A program made the position numbers and the translations under genes. 64,000 nt of DNA from Aurelia coerulea (lineage: Eukaryota > Cnidaria > Scyphozoa > Semaeostomeae > Ulmaridae), in assembly GCA_039566865.1 (NCBI GenBank), contig CM076943.1:32000663-32064662 (forward strand), given 5' to 3'. Below, one piece after another: positions 33,627 to 44,300 of the stretch. Each line of letters starts with the position of its first letter. Within the stretch, counting starts at the first letter, position 1. A model generated the notes under the pieces. It was not told where the DNA came from and searched no databases. It saw nothing but the letters and a program-made list of their open reading frames with translations.

Positions 33627-34231
33627 CCGGGTCCGCCAAAATAAACTATGCACGTTTGACAGGCCAGAATAAATCGTACACTAGACTGATTTTGCAGATT
33701 TATGACTAAATCATTTCCAGAAAGCCTGAATTAGATACTGGGTTTTTTTTGCAAATTTTTCATTTTCAGTTTTTAGAGCTAGAAGCGAGTTTCCTAAAAT
33801 GTTAGTTTTCGAAAAGACTGAAAAACGATCAAAAATCATCGATCAAGTTTTCTAAAGAATCGACATGAATGGGCAAAGAGAGAACTTGTTCGTGGTGATT
33901 TGCGCTTTGGAAATTGAATGATTGTAATTTGCTGTACGAAAGTTCGTACTAAACCCCCAAATGCCCTTGAAAATGTTTTCTCTTTATTCATTCATGTTGA
34001 ATCTTTTAAAATTTGATCAACGGTTTTTGATCGTTTTCAATGTTCTCGAAAATGAACATTTTAAGACACTTGCTTCTAGCTCTAAAAACTGGCAACGGAA
34101 AAATTTGCAAAAAGTCCTAGAATCTAATTCAGGCTTTTTGCTAACGATTAAGTCATAAATCGTCAAAATCGGTTTAGTGTACGATTTATTGTGACCTGCC
34201 AAACGTGCATAGTTTATTTTGGCGCACCCAG
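33627..34231. mobile_element. Palindromic mariner-type MITE, 605 bp
   Basis: The element starts CCGGGTCCGCCAAAATAAAC and ends with the matching complement (GTTTATTTTGGCGCACCCAG), flanked by TA (33625-33626, 34232-34233). The arms extend about 240 bp each with moderate divergence: GCACGTTTG, TTTATGACTAAATC and AGCTAGAAGC all have inverted partners. The whole could fold into one long hairpin. It lies inside the hAT-like shell. Confidence 0.8.
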
Positions 34232-34499
34232 TAGAATATTTTTGAATTGCATAATATCAAAAATGACAGATCTTCCGACAGGCCTGAAGAACGTAGATAG
34301 AAAAGTAATAGATTTTCTGACAGAGTTTATTTCTTCGAAAACATCAGTAATTGCATGAGCAATATTTTCAGTAGCTTATTCTTAATACGATTTAACGAAA
34401 CAACGTTGATAGCAGCGAGGAGATGTAGACTCCCGTTCGATTTCTGTGCATTTTTGTTGTTGTTTACATTTGGCCAGAGAAACTTACAACACAACACAA

Positions 34500-34768
34500 A
34501 GTTTATTGCAATTCACGATTCCCCTTATTCGCGCCGCGCGCAATGCATTGTGGTTTTGGTAGTCAAACCGCACGTGGGCCTAATCAAAACAAACAGAGAT
34601 CACTACGAATTAAGCTCGCAATTATGGCAACGAAACACCATTTAAATAGAACATTTCAAGTTCTGTCTCTTCAACCAGACCCTAGTTTTTCTCAAAACTC
34701 CTGCAAGGGTACTGGGAGCAACGTGGAAGGCGATAAGGCTGGAGAAACTGATGTGCAGACAGAAAAAA
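34500..34768 (+). repeat. Left TIR of ISL2EU element, includes coding start
   Basis: Inverted match to 38653-38921. It contains a putative promoter/5' UTR of about 125 bp and the first 47 or so codons of the transposase. Confidence 0.8.
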
Positions 34769-36247
34769 CGAAGGCATTTTCATCGGAGAAAGGAGGGCCT
34801 AATGTAAGTGGTGGCTTCACATGTTGTGTTCCGCTGTGCTTCAACAACTCGAAGAGAAACAGAAACTTAAAGTTTTACAGATTTCCAAGTGGGAGTAAGC
34901 CTGAGAAGATTCAATTGAGAAAGAAATGGCTTTCACTTATAAGCCGTAAAGGGTTTAACCCAACGGAAGGTCACAGAGTTTGTTCAGAACATTTCCCAGA
35001 TGGTAACAAGACCTACATGAACAATCTTCCGATCATCGTTCCAAAATCAACACGTCCTACTATTCCAAAGCCAAGGACAACAACAAAAGCAAGGAACAGG
35101 GATGCAGAAACAATATTTTACGAATCAGAAAGAAGAAACGATGCAACTGAAGTTGATGAAGTTGAGGGTGACCTTGATGAACTTGCATCTCTGAGGGCAG
35201 AAATTAATGCTATGAAAATGAAGCATGAGGATGAAATGAAAAGGGCTCGAGACGAAGTAAACTCTCTGAGGCTAGAGAAGGATGACCTCAGAGCTAAGAA
35301 CTTAAAGAATTCACTTTCTGTCACCGCTTTGAAGAACAATGAGAAAATGTTCAAGTTTTATTCAGGAATTAAAGACTATGAGACATTTAAAATTCTGTTT
35401 GACTCATTTGGAACCTCTGCTGAGAAGCTGATTTACTATGATTCACATACAAATCCTGACAAGGTAACTGCAACGGCCAAGAAGCACGGACCTAAAAGAT
35501 CACTGTCAGCAGAGCAAGAGTTTTTTCTTGTGCTAGTTCGCCTTCGGTGTGGTCTTCTGGAAAAAGATATCGCCTTCAGAGCTGGAATATCAGTGTCTCA
35601 TTTTTCCAGAATTTGCATCACATGGATAGATTTCTTGCATTCAAGATTCCGAGCTCTCCCAATCTGGGCAACAAGGGAAACTGTTGATAAGACCATGCCA
35701 AAGTCATTCAAAGAAACATATCCAACAACACGTGTCATATTAGATGCCACTGAAATATTCATTGAGATGCCCAGTTCGCTAAGATCTCAAAGTGAATCGT
35801 ACTCGAACTATAAGCACCATAACACTGCAAAAGGATTGGTTGGTATTGCACCATCTGGAGCTATTACATTTGTGTCAGATTTGTATGCAGGAAGATGCAG
35901 TGACAAAGCCATTACAAAGGATTCTGGTCTATATGACTTACTTGAAGAGGGGGATTCTGTCATGGCTGATAAAGGGTTTACCATTCAGGATGACCTTCCT
36001 CCAAAGACATACCTCAACATTCCACCATTTTTGGGTGCTAAAGCATCATTGACTTTAGATGAAGAGACAGAAACCCGGCGTATTGCCTCTGTCAGGGTTC
36101 ATGTAGAGCGTGCAATTCGTCGCATCAAAACATTCAAGATCTTGCAGTCAGTTTTCCCAATAAGGAATGGCTGCAGACATGAATAAAATATGGATTGTCT
36201 GTGCATATTTAACAAACTTGTTACCACCACTGATTGCCACAGATTAA
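34624..36247 (+). pseudogene. THAP/DDE_4-type transposase, 3' frameshift
   Basis: The transposase would bind the element ends and cut and join DNA. I start it at ATG 34624 (MATKHH), because the homologous Met in the opposite TIR starts the partner gene; the frame is open 27 codons upstream. The intact frame (34624-36186, 520 residues) has a THAP zinc finger at residues 66-140 (Cys68, Cys72, Trp102, Cys120, His123, Phe124). An acidic coiled coil follows at about 175-235 (LRAEINAMKMKHEDEMKRAR), then an HTH-like stretch at 295-345. The DDE domain has Asp374 (VILDATEIF), Asp449 (VMADKGF) and Glu495 (VHVERAIRR). A frameshift near 36165 truncates the end: the expected AADMNKIW and CAYLTNLLPPLI follow in another frame to a stop at 36245-36247. 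All catalytic residues precede the break, so activity is uncertain rather than excluded. Confidence 0.85.
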
Positions 36248-37063
36248 TTTTTTATGTTCTTTGGGAGGCAATTCAAATATGTGTCTTATTCTAGGTCTGA
36301 TGGCTTTTCCTTTGTGATGCTATTAAATTTTGTTTCTTATGAAGAGGGATGAAAAAAGATTATGAAATATTTTTCATGTTTAACTTAGTTTCTTATTTTC
36401 CTATGACATGATGGGCACAGAATGAATCAGAGCAGGGCACAAAGTGGATCAGACACACTCATGTCTTATAAAATCTGTAACATCCTCAAGAAAATTAAGG
36501 GACTTTGCCAGAAGCAATCAGAGTTCAATTCAAGGCTAGGAAACTTTCAAATTGGTTATGGGTTGGAAAGCGGTTTAAAGAAAAAGTGTAACTAAACTTA
36601 ACAATACTAAAAAGTAAAATCTTTGTCTCCATGCTTTTGGCAGTTAATTCTCTCCTGTACTTGCTCCAAGTTTATTCTATGTCTAATTTGCAGTTCTAAA
36701 TATCTGAACAACTTATTTTGGCTCATCGATGATGAAGAAGGGAAAAAAGGCTACTTCTTTGTAAATTTAGTTGTTGTAAAGTGCAGATCAGGCACAAAGT
36801 AAACTTAGAGCAAGTCTACAGAAACAGAACCATTGGCTGGAAGATTTCATCTGACCAAAATAGCTGGCATCTGGTTCCTTTGCATTTTCATTTCAAAAAT
36901 GCTCAGGTAGTCAAGTCTAAGCAAATAACAGTATAACTTGTGTCTAAAAAAGGAGATTGACAATGCCAAATCAATCAAAGTCAATACAATTTCAGTTCAT
37001 ATGTGGTGTGGCTGTATAGTAGCAAAGATGTACAAACATTTTGTTCCAGATTTATGAACCATT
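36248..37063. other. Intergenic region between convergent transposon genes
   Basis: AT-rich DNA without coding signal. It holds the 3' ends of both transcripts, with no clear hairpin terminator or repeat visible. Confidence 0.5.
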
Positions 37064-38797
37064 TTACAAAAGATATTCAACATAAAATTGTGTTAGTTCT
37101 TGAAGCATCTTATCGTTCCAAAGTCTCTCATCACACATTATTTTCTCCACAAACATTTCCTTTTCAGTATAAACAACAAAGTCAATAGACTGAAGTCCAG
37201 CAATGTTCATAGTTCCTTGACATTGATAGAAGTAAGCATGAGAGCTCTTCAGTTTTGGTCCACGTGGGCTCATTTCCAAGAAAAAATTCTTCTCTTTGCA
37301 TGCATCTGCTATGTTCATTTCTTTCTTTGAGAAGGGGCATTTGATCTCAATCCCACCTGCCACTTTGCCTGCATCAATCAAAACACCATCAGGACTTGCT
37401 CCAAGCCATGGCCACCTTGGATTGATTATCAATCCACATTCCATCACTTTCATCCTGGGGTCACAATGTGATTCCAAGTATTGCTGCAGAGCTACCTTTT
37501 CCTTATCTCTTCCCCATTTCAGTGCAGGTGTACAAATTGTTTTTCCAGTCTTTTGAATGGTGTCCAGGAGTGATTTTGGTTGCACAGTTTTCCTTCTATT
37601 TATGATGCGGCCAAATAATGAAGATGTAAGTCTCTTTGACCGTTCCAGGTGCCAAATTTTGCTGTCACTTTGCCCCTGTGTTTGCTTCTCAATTGTGCGG
37701 CATTCATCTAGAGTGACACCCACCCTTTCCTTGATGTGCATTCTCGTATGCTCTTCACCTACGATATCAATCCTGTCAGGGAAACTTGCAAATATATCAA
37801 TTCTGGTAAACTTGGTGGAGGTACTGTCAAAATTGCCACCAATAGACTTTTCTGCATTGATCACATTGCATGATGTCTCAAACAGTTTGCATGGCTTGTG
37901 TTCATTTCCTTTCAATGTTTCCACAAACAGGGTAGCCTTTCCTGCCCTCTCAAGTGCAGCTGAAAGTTTTGCTATGTCATCTGACATTGTTTCTCTTGCA
38001 AAAAGAGGAGTGGCACAGTAGCCTTCTCTGCTACCAGTCACAACTGGTCTCTTGCGCTTTTTTGATTGGTCTCTGTCATAGTCTGCCCTTTCAAACTCAA
38101 GCTCTGTGAATTTCACAGCTGTGCTTGATGTCAGTTTTCTTCCTGGAGCATTCCATTTCTGAAGGACCTGGGTGCAACTGACATCTTCAGGAACATACTT
38201 AAGTCCAAGATTGCAATAGTCCATGAGTGTATAAAGCATGGCAGCAACGTGCTTACAACAACCACCCCGTCCTGCTTTGCAACTACATTTGGCAAAATTT
38301 ACCTTTCCAGTTTCATGTTCAAGATGCACATAAACATCATACTTCTGACTTTTCATTGCTGCAGAAACCTTTGATTTCACTAAAAATAGTTCCAGGCTGC
38401 CCGCAGAAACGTTTGGTTTCACCATCACATTGGATACATAGCCCTCCTTCCAAAGCTTGTATCCTTGCAACTTGTTGCGGTAGGCTTTTGGGGCAATATT
38501 GTCAGGCATGGTAGAACTGTTTTCGATAAGTTTTTCGTTCAACTGAATTTCGGAGAACCTTGGCATGTTCTTCAAACTGACGCTCCAGTCACACTGTATT
38601 TTACCAAGTTGGTCAGGCCTAGCATCAGTGCCTTCCACTTCTCTGCTGTCGTGTTTCTCTGCCTGTACATCGATTTCTCCGGCCTTATCGCCTTCCACGT
38701 TGCTCCCAGTACCCTTGCACGAGTTTTGAGAAAAACTAGGGTCATGTTGAAGAGATAGAACTTGAGATGTTTCATTTAAATAGTGTTTCGTTGTCAT
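37064..38797 (-). CDS. SWIM zinc finger plus YqaJ-like nuclease (transposon partner)
   Basis: This intact 577-residue frame encodes the second protein of the ISL2EU element. Residues 1-48 (MTTKHYLNETSQ... to DVQAEK) nearly copy the transposase N-terminus because both lie in the TIRs. A SWIM finger follows at 171-183 (CSCKAGRGGCCKH, C-x-C-xn-C-x-H). A basic KKRKR cluster at 246-250 could be a nuclear localisation signal. The C-terminal YqaJ/lambda-exonuclease-like fold has Glu433 (GRDKEKVA), Asp470 (GASPDGVL), the Glu484-x-Lys486 pair (GGIEIKCPFS) and a YFYQCQGTM motif near 523-531. These form the catalytic set of the PD-(D/E)xK superfamily. Its exact role in transposition is not established; end processing or strand resection is a guess. 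No frameshift or stop is seen, unlike most frames in the window. Confidence 0.85.
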   Translation of the reverse strand: MTTKHYLNETSQVLSLQHDPSFSQNSCKGTGSNVEGDKAGEIDVQAEKHDSREVEGTDARPDQLGKIQCDWSVSLKNMPRFSEIQLNEKLIENSSTMPDNIAPKAYRNKLQGYKLWKEGYVSNVMVKPNVSAGSLELFLVKSKVSAAMKSQKYDVYVHLEHETGKVNFAKCSCKAGRGGCCKHVAAMLYTLMDYCNLGLKYVPEDVSCTQVLQKWNAPGRKLTSSTAVKFTELEFERADYDRDQSKKRKRPVVTGSREGYCATPLFARETMSDDIAKLSAALERAGKATLFVETLKGNEHKPCKLFETSCNVINAEKSIGGNFDSTSTKFTRIDIFASFPDRIDIVGEEHTRMHIKERVGVTLDECRTIEKQTQGQSDSKIWHLERSKRLTSSLFGRIINRRKTVQPKSLLDTIQKTGKTICTPALKWGRDKEKVALQQYLESHCDPRMKVMECGLIINPRWPWLGASPDGVLIDAGKVAGGIEIKCPFSKKEMNIADACKEKNFFLEMSPRGPKLKSSHAYFYQCQGTMNIAGLQSIDFVVYTEKEMFVEKIMCDERLWNDKMLQELTQFYVEYLL

Positions 38798-38921
38798 ACT
38801 TGCGAGCTAAATTCGTAGTGATCTCTGTATGTTTTGATTAGCCGCACGTGCGGTTTGACTACCAAAACCACAATGCATTGCGCGCGTCGCGAATAAGGGG
38901 AATCGTGAATTGAAATGAACT
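38653..38921 (-). repeat. Right TIR of ISL2EU element, includes coding start
   Basis: Inverted partner of 34500-34768; carries the first 47 or so codons and upstream region of the nuclease gene. Differences between the TIRs are scattered substitutions, some changing residues (for example HHLNRT versus HYLNET). Confidence 0.8.
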
Positions 38922-39139
38922 GAGGCCCGTGATATCATTTGAACTTGAAAGTGCAATGGACAAGAAGAAAATTTGATTTTGCCGGGGCCCCTTGCGGGGC
39001 CCAGCTAGATGATGTCATTGCAACATACAATGGAAAAACAAAGCTTAATTTTTACGGGCCCCCCCTCTCGGCGGTCCTGGTCTCACCCATCCTTTTCCCT
39101 CTTCAAACAGGAATGAAAACGCAGATAAAACACAACACA

Positions 39140-39346
39140 GGCTAGAGTGCAGTTTAGCGGGCGGCATTCGAATGTTGTGTTGTTGTTTGGCATACGGTAA
39201 GGGTTAGGGTTAGTTTCAGAAAAGCGTTTTCGGCGTAATTTAGCGTTAGTTAGGGTAAGTTAGGGTTAGAAAGAGTAGGTTAGGGTTAGGGTTAATTAGG
39301 AATGGAATATGACATTTAGCGCCGCCCGCTAAACTGCACTCGTCCC
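39140..39346. mobile_element. MITE with telomere-like TTAGGG interior
   Basis: GAGTGCAGTTTAGCGGGCGG at 39145 is mirrored by the complement ending at 39341. The 9-bp sequence CACAACACA flanks it at 39131-39139 and 39347-39355. The interior (about 39200-39296) is made of GGGTTAGGGTTAG-type repeats, degenerate copies of the metazoan telomere unit. Nine-base duplications are typical of MULE-type elements; the family is inferred only. Confidence 0.75.
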
Positions 39347-39439
39347 CACAACACAAATGAATGAATATTGTATAAAGGTAATGAACACTTTAATTGTCAC
39401 GCCAAGGAATTGAGACGATCAAGGCCAAAGCACCACATA

Positions 39440-40345
39440 GAGTAGCGTCGCCCTGGTCTGTCCACTAATGGATTCCGGGTTGTGCAACCGCCTTGCATAA
39501 AACTTTGAAATCAAAGGGAGCTTGAGCCTAGCTTTTCCAAAAAGCGCGCGAAAGTTGTTTGCTGATGTCATCTCTTTGATATTTTATCGATTGCGCTGCT
39601 TTGTGTTGCTCAGAAGAGCTACAATAAAGTTTTTAAGTTGACCTACCTGCAGCGAAGGTGTAAGTACAATTCAATTTCCCTTGACGTTTCCACATACCAT
39701 GTCTATTTTGTGTCGCTTCTCGATATATCTTACAGTTAAAACAAAATTGGCTTCAGGACAGTTTCCTCCAACTCTTCTGGTTTCATATCCAAAGAAATCT
39801 CAAGAATCGCACACAAATTGTCAGACCTACAGCTCATTTTGGAAGAGCACTGTAACTGACATAATGGCGCCCAGGTGTGTCCACACTGTTCAACCCTTTA
39901 GTTCTGTAGGCTGTTGATGCATAATGTGCTTTAGAGGTGACTGAGGTCAAGGATAAGAGAGTTGAAAGCGTAATTGAAATCAACAATAGTTTGAAATCAT
40001 TTTCAATAAAATAAGAATTTGTTTTGTAACTTTCCGGTCTTCTGGGAAATGAAATGATACTGTGGTAAACTGGTGAACGGCTTGAAAAGTTTTTGATGTA
40101 CTAAAACAATCAATTCTGCCGCGGTCTGACCAGGGCGCTACGGCTTAATTTAGGCGTTCAAGACATGTCCGTATTTGTGTGGTTCCAGCATGGCAAAAAG
40201 GAAACGGATGATACAGATCTCACTTTGAGGTTTGTAGCATGAGTTGAGAAGCCTATTCAAGGTGAGTTCCTCTCCAAAACTTCTTTGAACTCGCGGAAAA
40301 TCTTCGTTTTCTGAAGAGTGGACGGACCAGGGCGACACCGCCATA
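39440..40345. repeat. Inverted-repeat region, candidate MITE(s)
   Basis: GTCGCCCTGGTCTGTCCACT at about 39448 has an inverted match in AGTGGACGGACCAGGGCGAC at about 40317-40336. A second, weaker inverted match (GTCTGACCAGGGCGCTACGG) lies at about 40124. No target duplication found. Short frames inside have no known motif. Confidence 0.5.
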
Positions 40346-41784
40346 CTTTAGGCCTATCTACACAAAAATTGTCTTTTTGCCCTTGGAAGAACAAACAAAC
40401 GTGGTTGATCGTAGGCACAGGTCAACAAAAGATACTTGACCAGTTTTGGTCAGATCTTTGCCGCGATGAAAAAGGACAATCATAAATACCTTCCACAGTC
40501 GATTCGGGGGCTAAAAACATATTTCTTCATCTTGCTTGTGTTCGACATATTTCTTCGTCCCTGACTTACTGACACGATCTGATCTTTGATTAGACTTATT
40601 CCAAAAGTCTCATGCTTTTCTCCTCCAACTGAATTGTCGTTGTCGCTGCAGAAAAACCCTAAGGCGCAGGGGTGCAACAACAACGACAACGAGTGAAACA
40701 TAGAGGGACTTATGTAATCAGTCATATTGTTCATCATTTGCGCGCCCTTTTCAACCGTTTTGGTTTGCCTGCGCAGAGGCCAGGTGTTTCTCCAGTATCC
40801 CATCACGCAGCGCGGCAAAATTTTTTATTGTTCAGACGGGAGCCGGCGGGAGGCAGGCGGTGAAACAAAATGGTGGGAAGTTAGTTATTAGCGTGGAAAC
40901 TAGCGGGTAAATACGAATACAGCAATTGCTCCGAACCGAACATTTTCGCGGATCTACGATTTTCGGTTCATCGGCAACGAAGGCTTGATACACAGCTACA
41001 AAGTTTCACAGTAATGTCGGATGAAAATCAGCCACTTCAGATTCTAATATGGGGGGGGGGGGATTCCACCCCCCTCAAGGTTTTATTTGCTGTGTTTTTA
41101 AACGACATTTTCTATGTCCCCCAACCTCCCTGACTTTTACTAATTATCTATTAGCTACATTTTGATGGAAAAATTTTTGGACAATAGGACTCACAGGTCA
41201 CGTGACATGCCCATATTTGGAAGGAGGTAGCAGCAAAATCATTGTTTTTAATGATTTCAATGGAATTATTTGATTGAATTATGAAGTATTCAACAGCAAA
41301 TGAATCAGCAAACAAAGGGCTTCAATTTGATACCGGAATTTCTGGAATTTGATGATGTCAGCATTTTTTGATAATGACGTCATTTTGGTCACCATTTTGG
41401 ACTAACTAGCAATTTTTTCAAGTTTTTTCAAACTTTTTCAATGAAAAACACTCTAATGATACATTTGTAATGGATAATCACCATTTTGCAGGTTCTTTTG
41501 GCCTCTTTTTACATAGAACAAATTAATCGCACAAATGATGTCATAAGAATTGGCTAATTTCTGCCAAAATATCAACAACAACAAATCGATATTTCCAATA
41601 AAATAATATTTTATCACCACATATGTTGACAAACTGAACCAAAAGCTGCATAAAGTTCATGCAAAATCTTCATTAAACTTGAATTCAACTTGGAAGCCTG
41701 ATTTTCACAGATTTTCAGCTTCGTGACGTCACTTTGACGTCACAAGGCGTGGCAGCCACACCCAAATTGAAAAAAATCAGAAAA
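40346..41784. other. No gene recognised
   Basis: This stretch contains a hairpin-like inverted repeat around TCGTTGTCGCTGCAG/GTTGCACCCCTGCG-type sequence (about 40632-40692), a G homopolymer (41052-41063) and AT-rich DNA. Overlapping short frames near 40480-40863 have no known motif. Confidence 0.35.
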
Positions 41785-41881
41785 GATAGGAGTAGAGTGT
41801 GAAGTAAAGTGTTCAAAAGGAATTGCCCTTATAACCCTTTTCTGTAACAAGAACACTGGATTAATGTAAGTTTTATATGTA
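41785..41881 (-). pseudogene. LINE I ORF2 fragment, downstream half
   Basis: The minus-strand frame reads LTYKTYINPVFLLQKRVIRA then FEHFTSHSTPIFSD. In this type of LINE that follows directly on the LVWG that ends the fragment at 47055-47355. LINE H lies between the two. Confidence 0.65.
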
Positions 41882-43022
41882 AGTCTCGGTGTTTATGGAG
41901 TGGCAGGGAAAGAATTAAGTTGGTTTAAATCTTACTTGCAGAATCGTAAACAATGTTACAAGGTTAATGGACACATTTCCAGCATGGAATCAATTAAATG
42001 CGAAGTACACCAAGGTTCTTGCCTTGAGCCCTTACTATTTCTGATATACATTAAAGATCTTCCCCTCTCACTAAAGTTTGGGGAGGTTAATATGTATGCA
42101 GATGACACAAGCATTTCCTACTCCTCGGACTCCATCACAGATATCAATGCCCGGCGGGTCCACTCCTATGAAAGAATTGTAACCATGACAGTCTGGCACT
42201 TTTTGAGATGAACCCTAATCTCTGATTCTTGTTCTTTGAGAACAGCCCTTTTCCGGCATTTTCTCTGATAGGGAACCGAGAATTACTACCCTAATTCTGT
42301 GATTTCTAGGAGGTTCCTAAAAACAAATGTTTACAAAGAGAATGCTTCAGTTTGAAAAGTATCGCACACCTTAATTCACTGATATTCATACCTAAGACAT
42401 TTAATTCAAAGGACTGATTAACTAGCTATGTTATTAAAAATTGTTGATTTATCATTATTTCTTGGGACTGACAAAAATGAATTTTTCTCTTCAAGACACA
42501 TGTAATCAAGAACTTCCCATTCCATTTTAACATTAATAGACATTATCCTTTTCAAAATGTAGCTCGTCTTATCCAACTCATGTTATACTTCCCTCTTACT
42601 GTGCAGTAATTAGACTTCAAATCTAACAAAACATCCTAAACAACAAATAACTGTTACTTCAGCTGCAAATAAAGGACAAATAACCACATAGCTCAGGTGA
42701 TATGTTGTGATAATTTTGGGTTATTTTGTTTTTTAAAACCTAAACACCTAAAAAAGATGTCAATTGAACTTTGTCATCACCCATTTGCATGGCTTTTATC
42801 CCATTTGATAAATTTGGGAAGGTTTTCATAATATGACAAAGTCAAATGCAGATCACTTCTCCTCCTGCAACACACACTACACCTACAGTAGCTGTGTGTG
42901 AAGGGCAGGGAAAGCAGTCTACGAACAGAGAGTGTGTGAAAAGACACAAACATAAGTGTTTCTTACCATAGTAGTACCACAGCCACTTCTCATCAGATAA
43001 TAGATCTTTTTAGTTTTTAGAC

Positions 43023-43316
43023 CATGGAGCATTGCGGACACCTTTATTTCGTAGGAAATTTTGTAGAAAATTTTTATTCGATACTACTACCTTAAGTCTT
43101 CTGCGGAGGAGCATTGCTCGCGAAGCGAGCTACCCCTCCGAAGGAGTGAGCTAGCGCAGCGCTTGAGAAGATTCAAATCTTCTCGCTCGCTCGCTCCTTC
43201 GGAGAGGTAGCTCGCTTCGTGAGCAATGCTCCTCCGCGGAAGACTTAAGGTAGTAGTATCGAATAAAAATTTCCTACAAAATTCCCTACAAATAAAGGTG
43301 TCCGCAATGCTCCATG
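43023..43316. mobile_element. Near-perfect palindromic MITE, 294 bp
   Basis: It starts CATGGAGCATTGCGGACACC and ends with the exact complement. Nearly every base from the ends to the centre (about 43165) has a partner, including CTACTACCTTAAGTCTTC and GGAGGAGCATTGCTCGCGAA. TTTAGAC flanks both sides (43016-43022, 43317-43323). It is one long hairpin inside the 2.5-kb transposon. Confidence 0.85.
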
Positions 43317-44087
43317 TTTAGACATTACAATGCCTTGATTTGATCCATGATCATTTGTTCTCGGTTTCAGCAAAAACTTTTCCCGCCAAATAGCCCAGAG
43401 GAGGCCAGCCTCTTATTGAAAATTTGCCTTCTGACATCTAAAAAACCCCTCCTTATCCGACCTAATCTACAGATGGTGTTGAAAAGTTTACATTTTCATA
43501 TGGAAACAAAGCAGAAGGTCGAGACTTTGGTAGAAAACAAACAATAAAAAATTTTTTGGAATAAATGAAATATTGCTGACATGATTTGTTGTCGAAGAGA
43601 CAATTTTGTTGTTGTTGTTGCACGCAGGCTACATAGAAATGGTAATCTCAGCCTTCTTGGAAATGATAAGAAAATTTAAGTTGAAGAATTGAAGAAAATA
43701 TAAGTTTACAGGTAGCAGGCCATGGCCAGCCAACAGCATATTCACCAAGAATAATGAAAGTCTTCTTGTTCCAGCCTACATTCATTTAATTTAAGCATTT
43801 AGGCCTTTCTTTGTGTCAGATTTAGTCAGAAGCTATATTTTTACCATATTCATGTCTAAGTTTCGTATCTGAGGCAAATTGCAACACTGATAATAATTTC
43901 TAATTCCTTCAGGCCAAAAGTCCAAAGCAAGAGTTGCATACCACAGGGAAATATAGACAAACTGATCATTGAAGTTGTAAACAAATACAATAGATTTATA
44001 TGGCAATTGTGTTCTGTATTAAATAAAGAAGATTACATGTTTGTTACCAATAATGAAATGAGCTTGTTGCTTTATCTCAACCTTTCA

Positions 44088-44300
44088 ACTTTCTTGGAAA
44101 ATAGATATATGCGATGGGAGATGAATTGGATTTGGAGCGTGAGTTATGGCTTTTGAATGTGAAAGAATAAAGTACCACAAAACTTCTTGCCAGATCTTTT
44201 GTAATATAGGACTTTCAAGCTGTCTTCACATAATCACATGTAGTTTTTGCAGACATTAAGAACCAATGAATCTATCTCCCATTGCATATATCTTCCGAGA
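44088..44300. repeat. Inverted-repeat MITE-like unit
   Basis: AGATATATGCGATGGGAGAT at about 44102 is matched in reverse by ATCTCCCATTGCATATATCT near 44272-44292, with CTTTCTTGG/CCGAGAAAG extending the match outward. No target duplication resolved. Confidence 0.6.

Larger units (their letters stand above)
34500..38921. mobile_element. ISL2EU-type DNA transposon with two convergent genes
   Basis: TIRs of about 269 bp (34500-34768 and 38653-38921) share AGTTTATTGCAATTCACG/AGTTCATTTCAATTCACG tips, a CCCCTTATTCGCG block, an ATGCATTGTGGTTTTGGTAG block, and the start codons of both genes. Between them lie a THAP/DDE transposase (plus strand) and a SWIM-YqaJ nuclease (minus strand), tail to tail. 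A DDE transposase partnered with a YqaJ nuclease is the known ISL2EU arrangement (PIF/Harbinger-ISL2EU-Spy group). The flanking dinucleotides do not match (AA and GA), so the exact ends or the TSD are uncertain. Confidence 0.8.
33044..39079. mobile_element. hAT-like element shell with perfect 8-bp TSD
   Basis: The left end CAGGGCCGCCGAGAGCG and the right end CTCTCGGCGGTCCTG (complement CAGGACCGCCGAGAG) are inverted. GTCTCACC is repeated exactly at 33036-33043 and 39080-39087. CAG-type TIR plus 8-bp duplication is the hAT signature. No hAT transposase is present: the 6036 bp between the ends hold other elements (33627-34231 and 34500-38921), so the original was probably a small MITE enlarged by later insertions. 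About 160 bp of original right-end sequence (38922-39079) and at least 180 bp at the left remain. Nothing recognisable lies in 33220-33420. Confidence 0.8.

Noticed and set aside
37100..38758. Plus-strand ORFs opposite the YqaJ gene
   Set aside because: They are antisense shadows of the 577-codon frame, which alone shows conserved motifs.
39190..39300. Chromosome end or fusion scar from TTAGGG-like repeats
   Set aside because: The repeats sit inside a TIR element with a 9-bp target duplication, and unrelated sequence continues on both sides.
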